From Nectonema munidae (Eukaryota > Nematomorpha > Nectonematoida > Nectonematidae), in contig JAUIRK010000297.1 of NCBI GenBank assembly GCA_030549495.1, positions 310,001 through 374,000 of the forward strand: 64,000 nt of DNA, written 5' to 3'. Shown here one piece after another: positions 20,850 to 32,249 of this stretch. The translations under genes and the position numbers were made by a program. The stretch's first letter is position 1. Every line of letters begins with the position of its first letter. The notes beneath the pieces were generated by a model. The model saw only the letters and a list, made by a program, of their open reading frames with translations, ran no database searches and was not told the origin of the DNA.

Positions 20850-21157
20850 GTTGGAGCCAGTGGTGGATCCAGAAATTTCTTATAGGGGGGGGGGGGGGGG
20901 GGGGGGGGGCGAAATCTATTTAAATTTTTTGCAATTTTGATGAAAGTCTTCAGAGAATACGACAGTTGTATTATGTCTTTTAGAATTCGACTTGTCATAT
21001 CGTTGATATAGACGTAATCAACTACCAACAAGAATTGTTTTAGGAAAAAGCAAAATTAGTAAGGATAATTTTCGAAGCCATTTTTCATAAGGGAAGGGGG
21101 CTAGGCCCGTGAGCCCCCCCCCCCCCCCCTCCCCTTAGATCCGCACCTGGTTGGAGC
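20850..21157. mobile_element. hAT MITE with G-run and C-run arms
   Basis: The element proper is 20858-21149 (292 bp), with ends CAGTGGTGGATCC and, in complement, CAGGTGCGGATCT. A perfect 8-bp duplication GTTGGAGC lies at 20850-20857 and 21150-21157. Just inside the left end is an uninterrupted run of 25 G (20885-20909); near the right end is a run of 16 C (21114-21129). It has no coding capacity. The interior AAGCAAAATTAGTAAGG to GAAGCCATTTTTCATA stretch is shared with the MITE at 40261-40449, defining a family. Its subterminal GGATCC/GGGG structure also resembles the larger hAT at 48184-51025. Confidence 0.87.
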
Positions 21158-22125
21158 CATTTGGAGTTGAGCAGTGTTATCATTTCTCAATCGTAGTATT
21201 GCTGATCTCGCCAAAATTATTTTCTATAGATGAAGGATATTACTTTTTCAATAAGAGTAACCATTTCGAGGACCATTGGTTTCTTATTTGTCTTTTTATA
21301 TGACATAAAGGAACCAGTTATTAATTATTCTTTGCAAAACTCCATTTCCGGTTTCCAAAGACAACTTCTCATATTAGCGTTTTAATTTTTAAAAGAAATG
21401 AAACTCAACGATAAAAGAAATAAAATAACATGGAAAGTTTACTCACAAGCCATAAAAGATATAAAATTGGAAAAATTCAAAATTATTGGTGGGAGCCAAA
21501 GGCCTTTTCACCCCCTTGAAATCACATTGCGGACATCGTCCCACCTAACCCCCCTTCTATCCCGGATGTGCGCCCCTGTTGTGAGAGTGTATGTGTTCTG
21601 GTTCAGTGACAATTCGCCATCAAGACAATTTGGTCTTTGGGCAATTCGGTGCAGGAATATTTATGTTAATATAATTAGAGGCCAAATTGAACTGCTTTCA
21701 GTGTATTATTAGGATCAGACTAAAAAGTTTAAAAATACTCCAATTTTTGAACTCATCACAATATTAATCTCCGTAAAGAGATGAATTATCTTCTCTAGTA
21801 ATCTAGTATCTTTCCATAGGGCATTCGGTGATAAGGCTTTGACTGATTGGGCATATGGTGAATTAAAATAAGGTTTGCCAGATTACCCGGTTGACGACCA
21901 GAGTAAACTATTGTAGACTTTACAAAAATAAAAGCGTGCTCTTAAATAGAAATCTTCTGGCTTACATTAAATGTCTGATTATTGCGCACTTCAAGGGGTT
22001 AATGAGGAAGGAGACAACATATTTAAAGTTATACAAGAACTCATTATGGCCCATGTCCTGTCCACCCTGGTAGTAGTTTGAGCGGGCACGTATGGATTGT
22101 TAGGCTTGATGAATGATGTGCAAAC
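21158..22125. other. Intron with a possible hAT-like end
   Basis: Near 21535-21580 the complement reads CAGGGGCGCACATCCGGG followed by a G-rich stretch, the form of a hAT end (compare CAGAGGCGCACATC at 34705). No partner end was identified with certainty. The rest is featureless up to the donor of the DNA-binding exon (GAAG|GTTTGC). Confidence 0.4.
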
Positions 22126-22623
22126 CTTCTCGAAGCATTCCGACGTGCAAGCACTTTTTGAGGCGACACGCTTGACAGGACTTTCGGCGTTCCTTATAGA
22201 TTTCGCAGAGGTTGTTGGTGTTGCAGCGGTACTCGATGTTGCCTTGGATCGTTCGCTTGAAAAAGGCCTTGCACGCTTCGCAGGACGGCACCCCGTAGTG
22301 GTAGCCGGTGCAGACGGCGTCGCAGATCGAACACTTGAGGAGGTTGTTATGTGCCGCTGGGTCTCGGGTGGGGGAGAGGGTGAGGGTGTGGGTGTGGCGA
22401 TGGGCCTTAGCAGAAAACGCCTTTCCTGGTAGGTCAGCGCGACTAGATAGCGACATCGGAAGCGAGTGCGATGAAGGCAGCGTGTCATTGCCTGCCACGG
22501 ATATGGAGAACGAGTGAGAAGTTTTCAAGTCGTTGAAGATTTCATCTCTGCCATAACTGTTTTCATCATCCTCATCTTCCATCGCGAAAAAGACATCATC
22601 TTCGTTCTCTTTCCTTATTCGCA
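22126..22623 (-). CDS. ERR: ERR-like nuclear receptor, N-terminal region and DNA-binding domain exon
   Basis: This exon encodes an acidic stretch ([16 protein letters not shown]), a serine/threonine-rich segment and a complete two-finger steroid-receptor-type DNA-binding domain. Finger 1 has [14 protein letters not shown] and the P box [12 protein letters not shown], continuing IQGNIEY. The EACKA P box with IQGNIEY is the ERR hallmark. Finger 2 has [20 protein letters not shown], then [14 protein letters not shown]. Both fingers lie in one exon. The donor GAAG|GTTTGC splits the glycine codon (phase 1). I place the start at a TCCATTTTCAG acceptor (phase 1, consistent with all other junctions), but an in-frame ATG at 22642 could instead begin the protein. 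It is expected to bind the extended half-site TCAAGGTCA and to act as an orphan receptor in energy metabolism, as in other animals. Local GC is much higher than the flanks. Confidence 0.95.
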
Positions 22624-23288
22624 CTGAAAATGGACATAGCATTCATAGATACAAATTTCATTTAGCACATGATTTGTGAGATACAAATTTTTTGAATTTT
22701 TGAATTAAGAGATAAACTTTTTGGAGTTTAGCGTGAAGATTGAGTAAGCAAAATGCGTGCAAACAAATCGACAATCACAGAACTAAAAATAGCACGTGCT
22801 TATATTGGCTACTTTTATTATTTATAATACTTGAAAGACCGCCAAAAACAGTCAAGACAGCAGGTGCAGCTCAGCTAAAAATACGCGTTCACTGTTCATC
22901 TCGGCTGGCTGTATGTGTTTAGATCGTTTATAAGTTAGTTTGCGTGATATGCAAATTGTGAACGATTTCGTCACAGAAAATATACTAAACGCAAAGAAGA
23001 ATTTGTTCCGATAGAATGGAAACTTTTGCCCCCGCCCCTCCTCTTCATGGGATATATTTTGTACCCTGAAACTCCTTTTAAATATATAAATGTACACACT
23101 TTCTTATAGTTTCAGCCACATTAAAATAAATTACACCCCCTGCCCCCTGTATCAGTTTTGTCCACTCTGTATGCATACTTGGAGTCTGGTGACCGAGCTG
23201 TGTTGAGCAAAAAAAACCTTTGGAGGAACGTATTTTTAGTACTATTTTTTGGTAAAATATCTTGTTTTTCATTTTTAGTTCCTAACTA
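22624..23288. other. Sequence upstream of the DNA-binding exon
   Basis: AT-rich. Either intron or, if the ATG at 22642 is the start, 5' UTR and promoter. No TATA-type core promoter can be singled out in this composition. Confidence 0.4.
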
Positions 23289-23440
23289 CAGTAGAAGCCG
23301 CTTATTATGATCACGAATAATGTTATCAGCCGATTTTGGGTTATCAAAAACTAAAATACATAAATATTCTCCTTTAATGTCTTGAAAAAATTCTGTTTAC
23401 TGTAATCAATTTTTATGATCAGTTTTCTTTTGAAGAACTA

Positions 23441-24206
23441 AAAAATAAGGTTCTCCGGAAGAATAACCACCCCATGCAGTTGGAGTCGTTATTCTTTAGG
23501 AAATAAAATTTTGGGGTGGCTATTCTTCAGGAAAGTTTATCATTTACTTTTATATCAAGATATGACATATATATTCACATATTCACACACATTTTTGTCT
23601 TAGGAAAAGTTCATAATGTTGATATCTTATAAGAATAAATACCATAGTAACTTCCTATAAATATACAATAGTTACTCTATTATAGAAAAAAAAGTTTCTA
23701 GTATAATAATAAGCAAAAAGAAAATTTCATAGGTTTTCCAAAACCTTAAAGAAAATGAGCTTTCAAGATCTAATTTTACCTCTATTAAATGAAGAATCAT
23801 TACATGTTATTAGTTGGAAGAAGTCTCTTAAACTTTTTAAAAAAGAGTGTATTTGTTTACAGTGCAATGGTGGAATGAATGGAACAAAATGTTCAAAAAG
23901 ACATTGTTGGCTTTGTATGGAAATGGCAGAATAAAGCCTGCTCAAAACATCAATCAACGAATTTAATTCGATCATCTTCATTTTTTCCAAGTCCAAACTT
24001 CTGGATTTTTGAATATTTTTTATTATATTTTTATTTTTCATGAATTGCCGCATTTTTATTGCATAATTAAAATTTTCTACTGAAATTTTAAATATAAAAA
24101 AGTAGTCGGAAGGTTATTCTTCAGGAGAGTGATTTGGCGTTGTTGTTGTTCAGATGATAGGAAAAGTGTACTGGGGTTGGCTGTTCTTCAGGAAATCCAA
24201 AAATAA
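23441..24206 (+). mobile_element. Merlin/IS1016-like element with perfect 8-bp TSD
   Basis: The element proper is 23449-24198 (750 bp). Its left end is GGTTCTCCGGAAGAATAACC followed by ACCCCA; its right end in complement is GGATTTCCTGAAGAACAGCC followed by AACCCCA, about 75 % identical over 27 bp. AAAAATAA is duplicated exactly at 23441-23448 and 24199-24206. Subterminal copies of the motif GGYTATTCTTCAGGA occur on both sides. It contains a short transposase N-terminal remnant. The Merlin assignment is tentative: it rests on the TSD length, the N-terminal cysteine ribbon and the terminal-repeat style. Confidence 0.75.
23757..23945 (+). pseudogene. Transposase N-terminal zinc-ribbon remnant (ISXO2/Merlin-like)
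   Basis: The frame reads MSFQDLILPLLNEESLHVIS, then a lysine-rich link, CICLQCNGGMN and CSKRHCWLCMEMAE. Four cysteines in two pairs with a tryptophan before the second pair fit the zinc ribbon that opens ISXO2-like/Merlin transposases. The catalytic DDE/DDN core is missing, so this copy is internally deleted and cannot move itself. Confidence 0.55.
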
Positions 24207-24239
24207 TACTAAATCATCAAAAGAAAGATTAACATTTTC

Positions 24240-24570
24240 TTTGTTGTGTTAGTATGGCTGAAGGGAAGGAAAGAAAGAAAGAAAAGCTGCCTTTAATCTG
24301 AAAAGATAAAAAAAAATCCAAGGTGTTTCGAAGGTGTTCAAAGTTTACTTCTTGTTTACTATTCAAATCCTAACTCTTGGATGACCAAAGTCATTTTTAA
24401 AACCATTTTGTTAGTAGACAATTGTCCCGCACACCAAAATCTTGAATTGACATTGAAGAATATTAAATTGGTATTTTTGCCTTCAAACACTGCGACTTTA
24501 ATTCAGTCTTGAAACTAATGTAGTTGCCAATAAAGTTTAAATACAAATCACTGATTCAACAATACAAAAT
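24240..24570 (+). pseudogene. pogo/Tigger transposase fragment (DDE_1 family)
   Basis: Segments from two frames align in order with Tigger transposases: LLCVSMAEGKE and EKLPLI (near 24245-24300, containing a short GAAA expansion), SKVFRRCSKF, LVYYSNPNSWMTKVIFKT, and then LLVDNCPAHQNLELTLKN with LVFLPSNTATLIQS (24405-24515). VDNCPAH contains the second catalytic aspartate. The N-terminal helix-turn-helix domains and the first catalytic aspartate are not visible, probably lost. Confidence 0.85.
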
Positions 24571-24700
24571 TGTTCTTCAAAAAGTGGTTTGAAAATTTTT
24601 TTTTGAAATCACACTTCCACAACAAGATGTGCTTCAATTGAAAACGTTTTTATTGAACCATGTCATACAGATGCATGTCAAACTGTGAGCAATAGTTAGT

Positions 24701-26427
24701 TTACAAACTACATTATAAAGCATTATTCTTAATTGCGGAAGCGTATACATTCCCTGACAAAAGGAAATAAATGTTATTCTATTTGTTAATTTTATTTTTC
24801 AACTGGTTAATGATATCAGTCGCTTATTGTTATCACGACTTTTACAATTTTTGGAAAATTGATCTTTTTGCAAAATAACTTTTTCTCTAAAATTAGAAAA
24901 AAAACACATACTATCTTTACAAGAAAAAACACTTACTGTGGTAAAAAGGGCAAATGGTATAGTGAACAAAGTATAAAATCAATAGTGAGCAAAGTATAAT
25001 AAATTTTGATACAAAAATACCGATATAATATTACATTTTTTTGTACTTTGTAAATGGCAGTAGCAAAAAAACATTTGCAAGTCTTCAGAAGACTACATTG
25101 CATTTGCTTCACTTTCCAAAATTTTGGAAAATGGTTCAATGAAAGCTTCTAACCTTAAACTTCATCTTTAAAAAGGTCATTAAAGTTTATTGCAAAATGC
25201 AAAGAATTATTTTGAGCGAAATTTATGAGATTTTGAAAAAGCAGCGTCTTGATTCAAAACGCATTTTCTAGCAGTAACGCGCATCTTACATTGAGACTTA
25301 TAAAGTGATTTTTTTAAGTATTATTTTTTGTTAAGTAATTTGTCTGAAAAAAAGTAGAGTGGCATTTCTTTGAAATTTGCTTAGTAGTTAATTTAGAGCA
25401 TGAGAAAGTCAATAAAGTCAATTTTCTATAAAATTTGATTAGTAATTATTATTATATCATAATGTAACAAAGCATTGTGCTTGATGATTCCTAAAATATT
25501 TTGCGACTCCGACTCCCCCTACTTATCATTTTGAGACTGCAACTTCTGTCCAAGTCAAGTCAAGTCGGGTGGATGAGCATTACAATAGTTTTGGGTGTCC
25601 TTGTTCCATTTGCTTCTACCTGCAAGTGTCAGGAAGGGCTTTCAACTCTTATAAATTTTAAAATAAGAAATAGACACAGATTGCGTGTTGTAGATGAATT
25701 ATGGCATCAGACATGATCCAACAAACATTAGGCGATTCATTTTAAAGCTTTTGCTGCTCAAGTAGAACAACAGATATCGCACTAATTTCGCTAAATAACT
25801 TTTGAAACCTCGTAAAATTTTTTACAACATATGTTTCTTTCCTTTTCCTTTCACATAAAATAAAAGTATTGATCACGCTTTTTATAGCAAGGGGTCCGGG
25901 GCCTTTTAGCACCTCGGCAAAGGGGTCCAAAGTGCGTAAACGTTGGCAAGCACCGATTTATAACTAATGTTAAATGTGTGATGTTTGATTTATTTTCTTC
26001 AACATCGTTTATTGAAATAAAAAATTTAAATCATTGTCTATAACTTTTTATCTAAGCCAAAAAACAATAACATTCAAAAAAGTAATTAATCCTAAATTAT
26101 TTTTTCAAATTAATTTTGGGTTAAAAAATTTTTTCCAAAAACTCTCTTACTCAATTTTATTGAATTTTTCTATGAGTTGCAAAAACACAACATTAGATGA
26201 AAATCATAAAGATTTAAAGACACATCTTTTACACGTTCATTATTTTTGTGAGAAATACAAAATTGAGTTCTTGGCTTTTTTCCATTCCTTTTCTGTAGGG
26301 GTTTGATGTTGTAAAAATCTTGCAACCCTAGTTCCGACACCACTTGCATTAGGTACTGGTACCGGTACTCGTGTTTTTTCATACAAATTGCCTATTTTTA
26401 TTCCATGTCACACAATAATGCTCTATA
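24701..26427. other. AT-rich sequence without recognised features
   Basis: No gene recognised. At about 26372-26388 GGTACTGGTACCGGTACT is a near-palindrome of repeated GGTACY units. A short ACTCC-rich patch occurs near 25505-25520. Confidence 0.4.
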
Positions 26428-26744
26428 GTCTATAGCAGTGCTTCTCAACCTTTTTACGTCCACGCCCCTCTAGACGCCTCTCGAAAACTTCGCGCCCCAC
26501 CTATATAAAAAATATTATTCATGAAAATTTCTAGAACTTTATTCACTACAACTGCATTACTGTCTCGATTTTTCTTAGTAGCTATAGGGATTTATCAAGA
26601 CGTGTGATTAAATAAACCTTTTATTGTTATGAGCAAATACAAAAATTTCTGAAAAAGTCAAAGTTTATTTTGGTTCACTTCGGAAAAATGAGGATCTACA
26701 AATATTAAAACTTTATTTAATTGAAAAATTAGTGAGATCCTTGT

Positions 26745-26890
26745 GCTTGGCGTTTGTTGCAGAGATTTTATATTTGGTAAAAATTGAGTTAACTTCAGTC
26801 TTAAATCTCCTTGCTTGCTAATATCTAAAGAATTTTATTTTTTCACAACCAAATCATTTACACTGCTAAAACCGCATTCTGCTAAACTAG
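26745..26890 (-). pseudogene. hAT transposase C-terminal remnant
   Basis: In complement the frame reads SLAECGFSSVNDLVVKK, a stop, then NSLDISKQGDLRLKLTQFLP and NIKSLQQT. This is the conserved C-terminus of the ZBED5/GTF2IRD2 group (ERGFSSVN with DLRLxLT). Only this domain is recognisable; upstream coding sequence has decayed. Confidence 0.85.
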
Positions 26891-27594
26891 CCGGTCCCGT
26901 GGTCGTTTCTCGCTTCGCTCGAAACATAGGATTCTTGGTAGTGTGTATTTTTTATATGGTCTGGATTAGTTGCTAATAGTGTTATATGGTATGGTGGTCA
27001 GTTTTTAGAATAATTATATCTTTTCTGTGTATTTTTCTATTACATCATATAAAAATACATACAGAACATATAAATAATTTCAACCAATCAGAATGCTTCA
27101 AGCGACAAACTTAAAAATAACTTTGTTTAAGTTTCTACCAAGTTCAAACTTTGCAAAACTTTATTTTTCAAATAATGTCAGATTGTTATTAAATACAACA
27201 AAATTGTCAATAAGCCAAAGCTGTAAATATTTTTTTGCTTAAATTTTGGATTAACTAAAATGTCGAAGTCCCTATTTTTTTACTCTATAAAGTAGAAAAC
27301 TTGATTTTTTTAAAGTAATGTATATTTTTTAAAGTGATTATCTTAAGCATAAAATTTGTTATGTTTATGAAAGTTTTGAAAATGTACACTCAATTGTTTA
27401 CATTTATATGTTTTTGGTTTATTCAGTTCTATAAATTTCCTTTTATCTTTTGAGAAGCTTTATCCTCTTCTTTACCACCAATAAACTTCACAATCACAAA
27501 AAATGTACTTCATAAAATGGTCTAAAACACAAAAATGCAACAAAAAGCCCTCTATTATACTCCATCACAAAACGCTCATAATCCATTACAAAAC

Positions 27595-28058
27595 CTCTAA
27601 GGCAGTGGTTCCCAAACGCGGGTCCATGGAAGAATTTCAAGGGGTCCATGGAAATTCTACTTCAAACTACTTATGCTGAATCTCCTTTAGTATACTTCTA
27701 TTTTCCAAATCAATATAAATATATATATTTAGAGCTTTTTTAAATAAATATTTTCTTCCCTTTTTTAAAGTTTCATATTTTGAATCTTTATGTATGCTTT
27801 TTATTAGTTACAATATTTTTGAAAAATTTATATTTTAATTGGAAAAAATTTTATTCACATTTTATGTCAGGCTTTACGATTTCTCTGATTTCATATGAAT
27901 AAGCATACGATCTAATAAGATGACTACAATAATTTTTTGCATAAAAATCTTTGATTAAATTTGCTGGCTCAAACTATTCAGTTGTAGGGGTCCACAGGTA
28001 AAAAAGTGACTGAAAAAGGGGGAACGGGATAAAAAGGTTGGGAACGACTGCTCTAAGG
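27595..28058. mobile_element. Nested hAT MITE, 448 bp
   Basis: The element proper is 27603-28050, with ends CAGTGGTTCCCAAACG and, in complement, CAGTCGTTCCCAACC. A perfect 8-bp duplication CTCTAAGG lies at 27595-27602 and 28051-28058. GGGTCCATGG repeats near the left end and GGGGTCCACAGG near the right end give an imperfect inner inverted repeat. It is non-coding and inserted into the larger hAT. Confidence 0.92.
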
Positions 28059-28203
28059 CCTAAGCCCACCTCGAAACCACTTTTCCCCGCCCACTTCGAA
28101 ACCACTTTTCCCCTCCCACCTCAAAACACACACGGCCCACCTCAAATTCTCTACGCCCCACCAGTGGGGCGTATGCCCCACGTTCAGAAGCACTGGTCTA
28201 TAG

Positions 28204-28668
28204 CAACATTTCAAAATTTTTTGAAATTTCATTGACTCTCACGACAAAAAATTGCTCGTAAATTGAGATATATTCATATTACAGATGCAAGATATGGTAA
28301 ATTTTAAATCCGAACAGACAGACATGCATGCCGTAGCTAGTTTATTCCGAAATATTTTTCTTCATTAAAAATGTGGTTTTTATCTCTGAATAAAATAAAA
28401 CCTGTAAACTGATAGCACTAAAATGAGTCGCTCATTCGCACATGAACTCAATAGAATGATATGGAGATGCTTTTCAGTAACCTTTAAAATGCTCAACCTC
28501 TTAAAGGCCCATTATAAGTAACTACGTCATTGATGTAATATAGCTTAAAGAATAAGAATGATAACTTGATGAATAATAAGCCAATTTTATATGACAGATA
28601 CAGAATGCGTGCAAAGGCCCCCTTCGCTGTTTTGTTCGACAGCTGTTTCCAACTGAATTCATCAAGAC
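28204..28668. other. AT-rich sequence without recognised features
   Basis: Nothing recognisable. Confidence 0.4.
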
Positions 28669-28997
28669 CAAAGGTTCACAACCACGGCCCACATAGCAAA
28701 GTTTCCGGAAATAGGCTAACAATTTCATATTAGGAGTCAAAATTTTGAAAATTTATTTATTATTTATGAATAATGGGATTTATTAATTCCATGATATGCA
28801 GCTTAAAGAAAGATATAGATAGAAGATATAGATTAAAGAGCTTCCAGATATTTCAGCTTAAAGTAGCTAGAATATTTCATTTAATTGAAAAAACGATTTT
28901 TATAAAAACCGATTTTATGCTCTTGGTGAGGGCCTCTAGTCCGACGTTGGTCCTTAATTTCCCCCTTTATTCAAAAAAAAAAGGTCGAGAACCAGTG
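28669..28997. mobile_element. Possible degenerate hAT MITE
   Basis: Left CAAAGGTTCACAACCACGG and right, in complement, CACTGGTTCTCGACC have the form of hAT ends and are about 330 bp apart. The flanking octamers ATCAAGAC and ATCATATG agree only partly, so either the duplication has decayed or the pairing is wrong. Confidence 0.4.
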
Positions 28998-30360
28998 ATC
29001 ATATGACAAAGAATTGATTTGCTAGAATAAATAATATAAACGGTGAATATGAAATTAATAAGAATCATATTGTTTACTATTTTTTTGGTTGTTTTATTTT
29101 CTTTATTTCATGTAATAAAAATTTTTGGACCTATGCATACATTGGAAGTTGTCTAACTGGCCCTTTGCTTATAATAGTGGAGTAGCCCTGTGCTAGAGGA
29201 TAGGTCTTCTTTGTAAAACAAATTCTCCTTACCATATATAGTTAATTCTCTTTAATTTGAATAGTTTGATGACTGCTTATAATTTGTTAAAATTTTTTAG
29301 CGCATAAACTTTTCCCGCTTTTTAAAGAGATATTGAATGAAGTTGCAAAAATGAGGGGTACTAGCAGATCATTATTGCAATTTGATCATATTTGAAAAAG
29401 TATTAATAAACAGTCATCTATATGAATTTTGGCGATTATTAAAATAAATTTTGTATATTTGTGTCATTTTAATAAAATATGATGTGACGTCACTATCTTA
29501 AAAATACGAAAAGTAGATTTAAAAAGGATTTAAAATACCAATTTCAAAACTTTCATCTGAGTAAGACTTCTCTGTTGAAGAGGAGTCACTTGAAAAATTT
29601 TGAGGATTTAAGATCATTTTATCGTCGGAGATAAGTGATGATGACTCCAAAATAGCGAATCCAAGATTCATCTCAAAAAAAGATGAACACGATAGCAAAG
29701 ATAAAAGTTAAAAAAATAAAAAGACGGGAAACGGCGGGAAAAATTCTATAAAGAAGAAAAGAATATGAACGAGGAAGAATCGAGATTGGCTTTGAATGTT
29801 TCTTTCGTATATTCATAAAACTTCAGTGAGAAAAGGACGAATTCAGCGAGTAAGCGAAGTATATATATTCGAATAATTCAAGAAAACAGGAAACAATGAT
29901 CGCATCTTATCGAATGAAGAAAACATTTTGGCAAAATGAACAAGATTTTGAAAAATTATTTGAGCAACAAAAGCTGAGAGGTTGAGCAAGGCGAGGATTA
30001 CTTTATAAAAGAAAAGAAGCGATGAATAACATTATTCTGTCAACAAAAATAAAAGGATTTTATTTCAACGTTGTCACAGCGAATACAATATGTGAAAGCG
30101 TGTATGTGAATGCGTGGTCTGTGGAAGTCTGGTGCGTAGTGAGTGTTGTGTGGTGTAGAAAAAACACATATTGCTATTATATTTCTCCACTTGTAAACGA
30201 AAAAGTGCTCATTATAATTTGAAATCGTTATAGTTTAAAACTTCATCACCTTTATACTGACACCATCATCTCATAAACCGCGTATCAACATCACTCATCA
30301 TCATCTCCTTTTCAATATCATTCCTTTATCATAAACATCCTGACATTTTATCAACATCAT
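28998..30360. other. AT-rich sequence without recognised features
   Basis: No gene recognised. Purine-rich segments around 29640-29960 give no coherent frame. Confidence 0.4.
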
Positions 30361-30868
<508 letters not shown>

Positions 30869-30884
30869 GCATTTGCGGTTTTCA

Positions 30885-31310
30885 GGTCTAAACCGCACAT
30901 TTGATTAACATTGGAAGATATTTTCATATCTTAAAAGCGAAAATTGAGTCCAGAAATGAGACTAGCGTTTGATTTGGTATAAAAACATATATTTCATGTA
31001 AAATAAGAGAATATTTATGGAGATCGTTTTCATACATAAACTGCACATTTTATTAACACTGTCAGATATTTTGAAACGTAAATCAAAAATCTGAGTCTAA
31101 AAAGAATACCAGCATGTTTGATTTGGTATAAAAACATATATTTTATGTAAAATTTGTATGAATGTATTTGGAAAAAATTTTTAGAAGTAAACGTCACATT
31201 TGATTAAATCTTATAGGTATTTTCAAACCCTAAATGTAAAAAATGAGTCTAGAAATGAAACCAGCATGGCCGATTTAGTATAAAAACTTATATTTTATTA
31301 GATATTTCTC
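30885..31310 (-). repeat. ~150-bp tandem repeat array, three units, inverse orientation
   Basis: Units begin AACCGCACATTTGATTAA (30891), AACTGCACATTTTATTAA (31039) and AACGTCACATTTGATTAA (31190). Each contains GATTTGGTATAAAAAC followed by ATATTTYATGTAAAAT. The complement corresponds to the unit in the 32290-32830 array, so the two arrays face each other. The array begins right after the (TCA)n tract. Confidence 0.75.
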
Positions 31311-32249
31311 ATCGATCAAAATTTTTTTCTAAAAAGTAGCCATGATTATAAAAAAAATTAAATGTATAAAGTGTTATGCATTCAAAACTGCGCATAAATC
31401 TTCAAGGTAGTATATAATATAGACACGAATGATATGCTACAGATAATGTCAAAATTTTACTGGAAAATCAATTTTTGATTTTGATTGATAGTTTTCGTCA
31501 TGAAAGGGTGGTCATTCAACTACCCTGAAAATGGTATCAAAATATGTAGTTAGCGATTTTATAAAAAGTCCAGAAAATTGAAGGGATATTTCAGCCAACT
31601 TTGTACAATTAATTTTTTAGTTAAGAGAGTTCAGCGTTTTACGTTCCCCAGCACTAATAGGGTTAAGAAAAATACACATTTACTTCATGCCTGAAAACAA
31701 TAAAAATATAAAAATAGTACTCAATTCAAAGTCTAAATTATTTATTTTTTTAAATACGCAAAACGATCCACTCAGTGACCCCTTCTTGGTCTCCAATGAA
31801 CCGCTTAGTTTAGAACCACTGAGCTAGAAGGTATGCAATCCGAGTTTCAAATTGGACTTGATAAAATCCATGCAGTTATGGTGGCATGGAGAGCTTACAA
31901 TGCAAGTATAATGGCATTAAAGGCTGGGCCATAAGGAAAGATTGTGTGCATTATATGCACACATTTTAAAAAAATTGATATTCTATTAAAAGGATAGGTT
32001 TGCAGTAAAAGTTTATCTTTCAAAGTTGTTATTAAAATAATAATAGTTGCTAAATCTCGTATTCAGTATCTTAGCAAGTTTATTAACTAAATTGAACGGC
32101 TGACTAGTCGGGTAAATAATTTACACTATTTTAAGGAATTTTGTGGTGTTTTAGGGTGATTTGAATTTTTATGGGGTTGTTAGTTTGACCATTGAACATG
32201 TCATTGGATTTGAATAAATCATTACACTGCAATATCACACCTACTAATT
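31311..32249. other. Spacer between inverted repeat arrays, with transposon-like ends
   Basis: A piggyBac-like right end (ACTAATAGGG followed by TTAA at 31663-31666) and a hAT-like right end (TTTAGAACCACTG ending near 31825) are visible without partners. Near 32100-32205 a segment similar to the MITE at 14120-14492 ends TTGTTAGTTTGACC. No coding sequence. Confidence 0.45.

Larger units (their letters stand above)
23289..24700 (+). mobile_element. pogo/Tigger transposon interrupted by a Merlin-like element
   Basis: The left end is TA followed by CAGTAGAAGCCGCTTATTAT at 23289. Transposase remnants resume after the inserted element, from about 24240 to 24560. A motif CGCTTATTGTTATCACGA at about 24820 resembles the left-end sequence but in direct orientation, so I do not take it as the true right end. 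The right boundary is therefore approximate. The insertion splits the element between 23448 and 24199. Confidence 0.7.
26428..28203 (-). mobile_element. hAT transposon carrying a nested hAT MITE
   Basis: The element proper is 26436-28195. Ends CAGTGCTTCTCAACC and, in complement, CAGTGCTTCTGAACG are inverted repeats. A perfect 8-bp duplication GTCTATAG lies at 26428-26435 and 28196-28203. The right subterminal region has repeated CCACCTCGAAACCACTTTTC-type units and a CCCCACCAGTGGGGC palindrome. A second hAT (27603-28050) interrupts it; without that insertion the element would be about 1.3 kb. It holds a minus-strand transposase C-terminal remnant. Confidence 0.92.

Noticed and set aside
22097-22517. 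Plus-strand open frames opposite the DNA-binding exon
   Set aside because: They are the antisense of a highly conserved receptor exon; the minus-strand product is unambiguous.
24810-24835. CGCTTATTGTTATCACGA taken as the Tigger right end
   Set aside because: It is in the same orientation as the left end, whereas a terminal repeat must be inverted.
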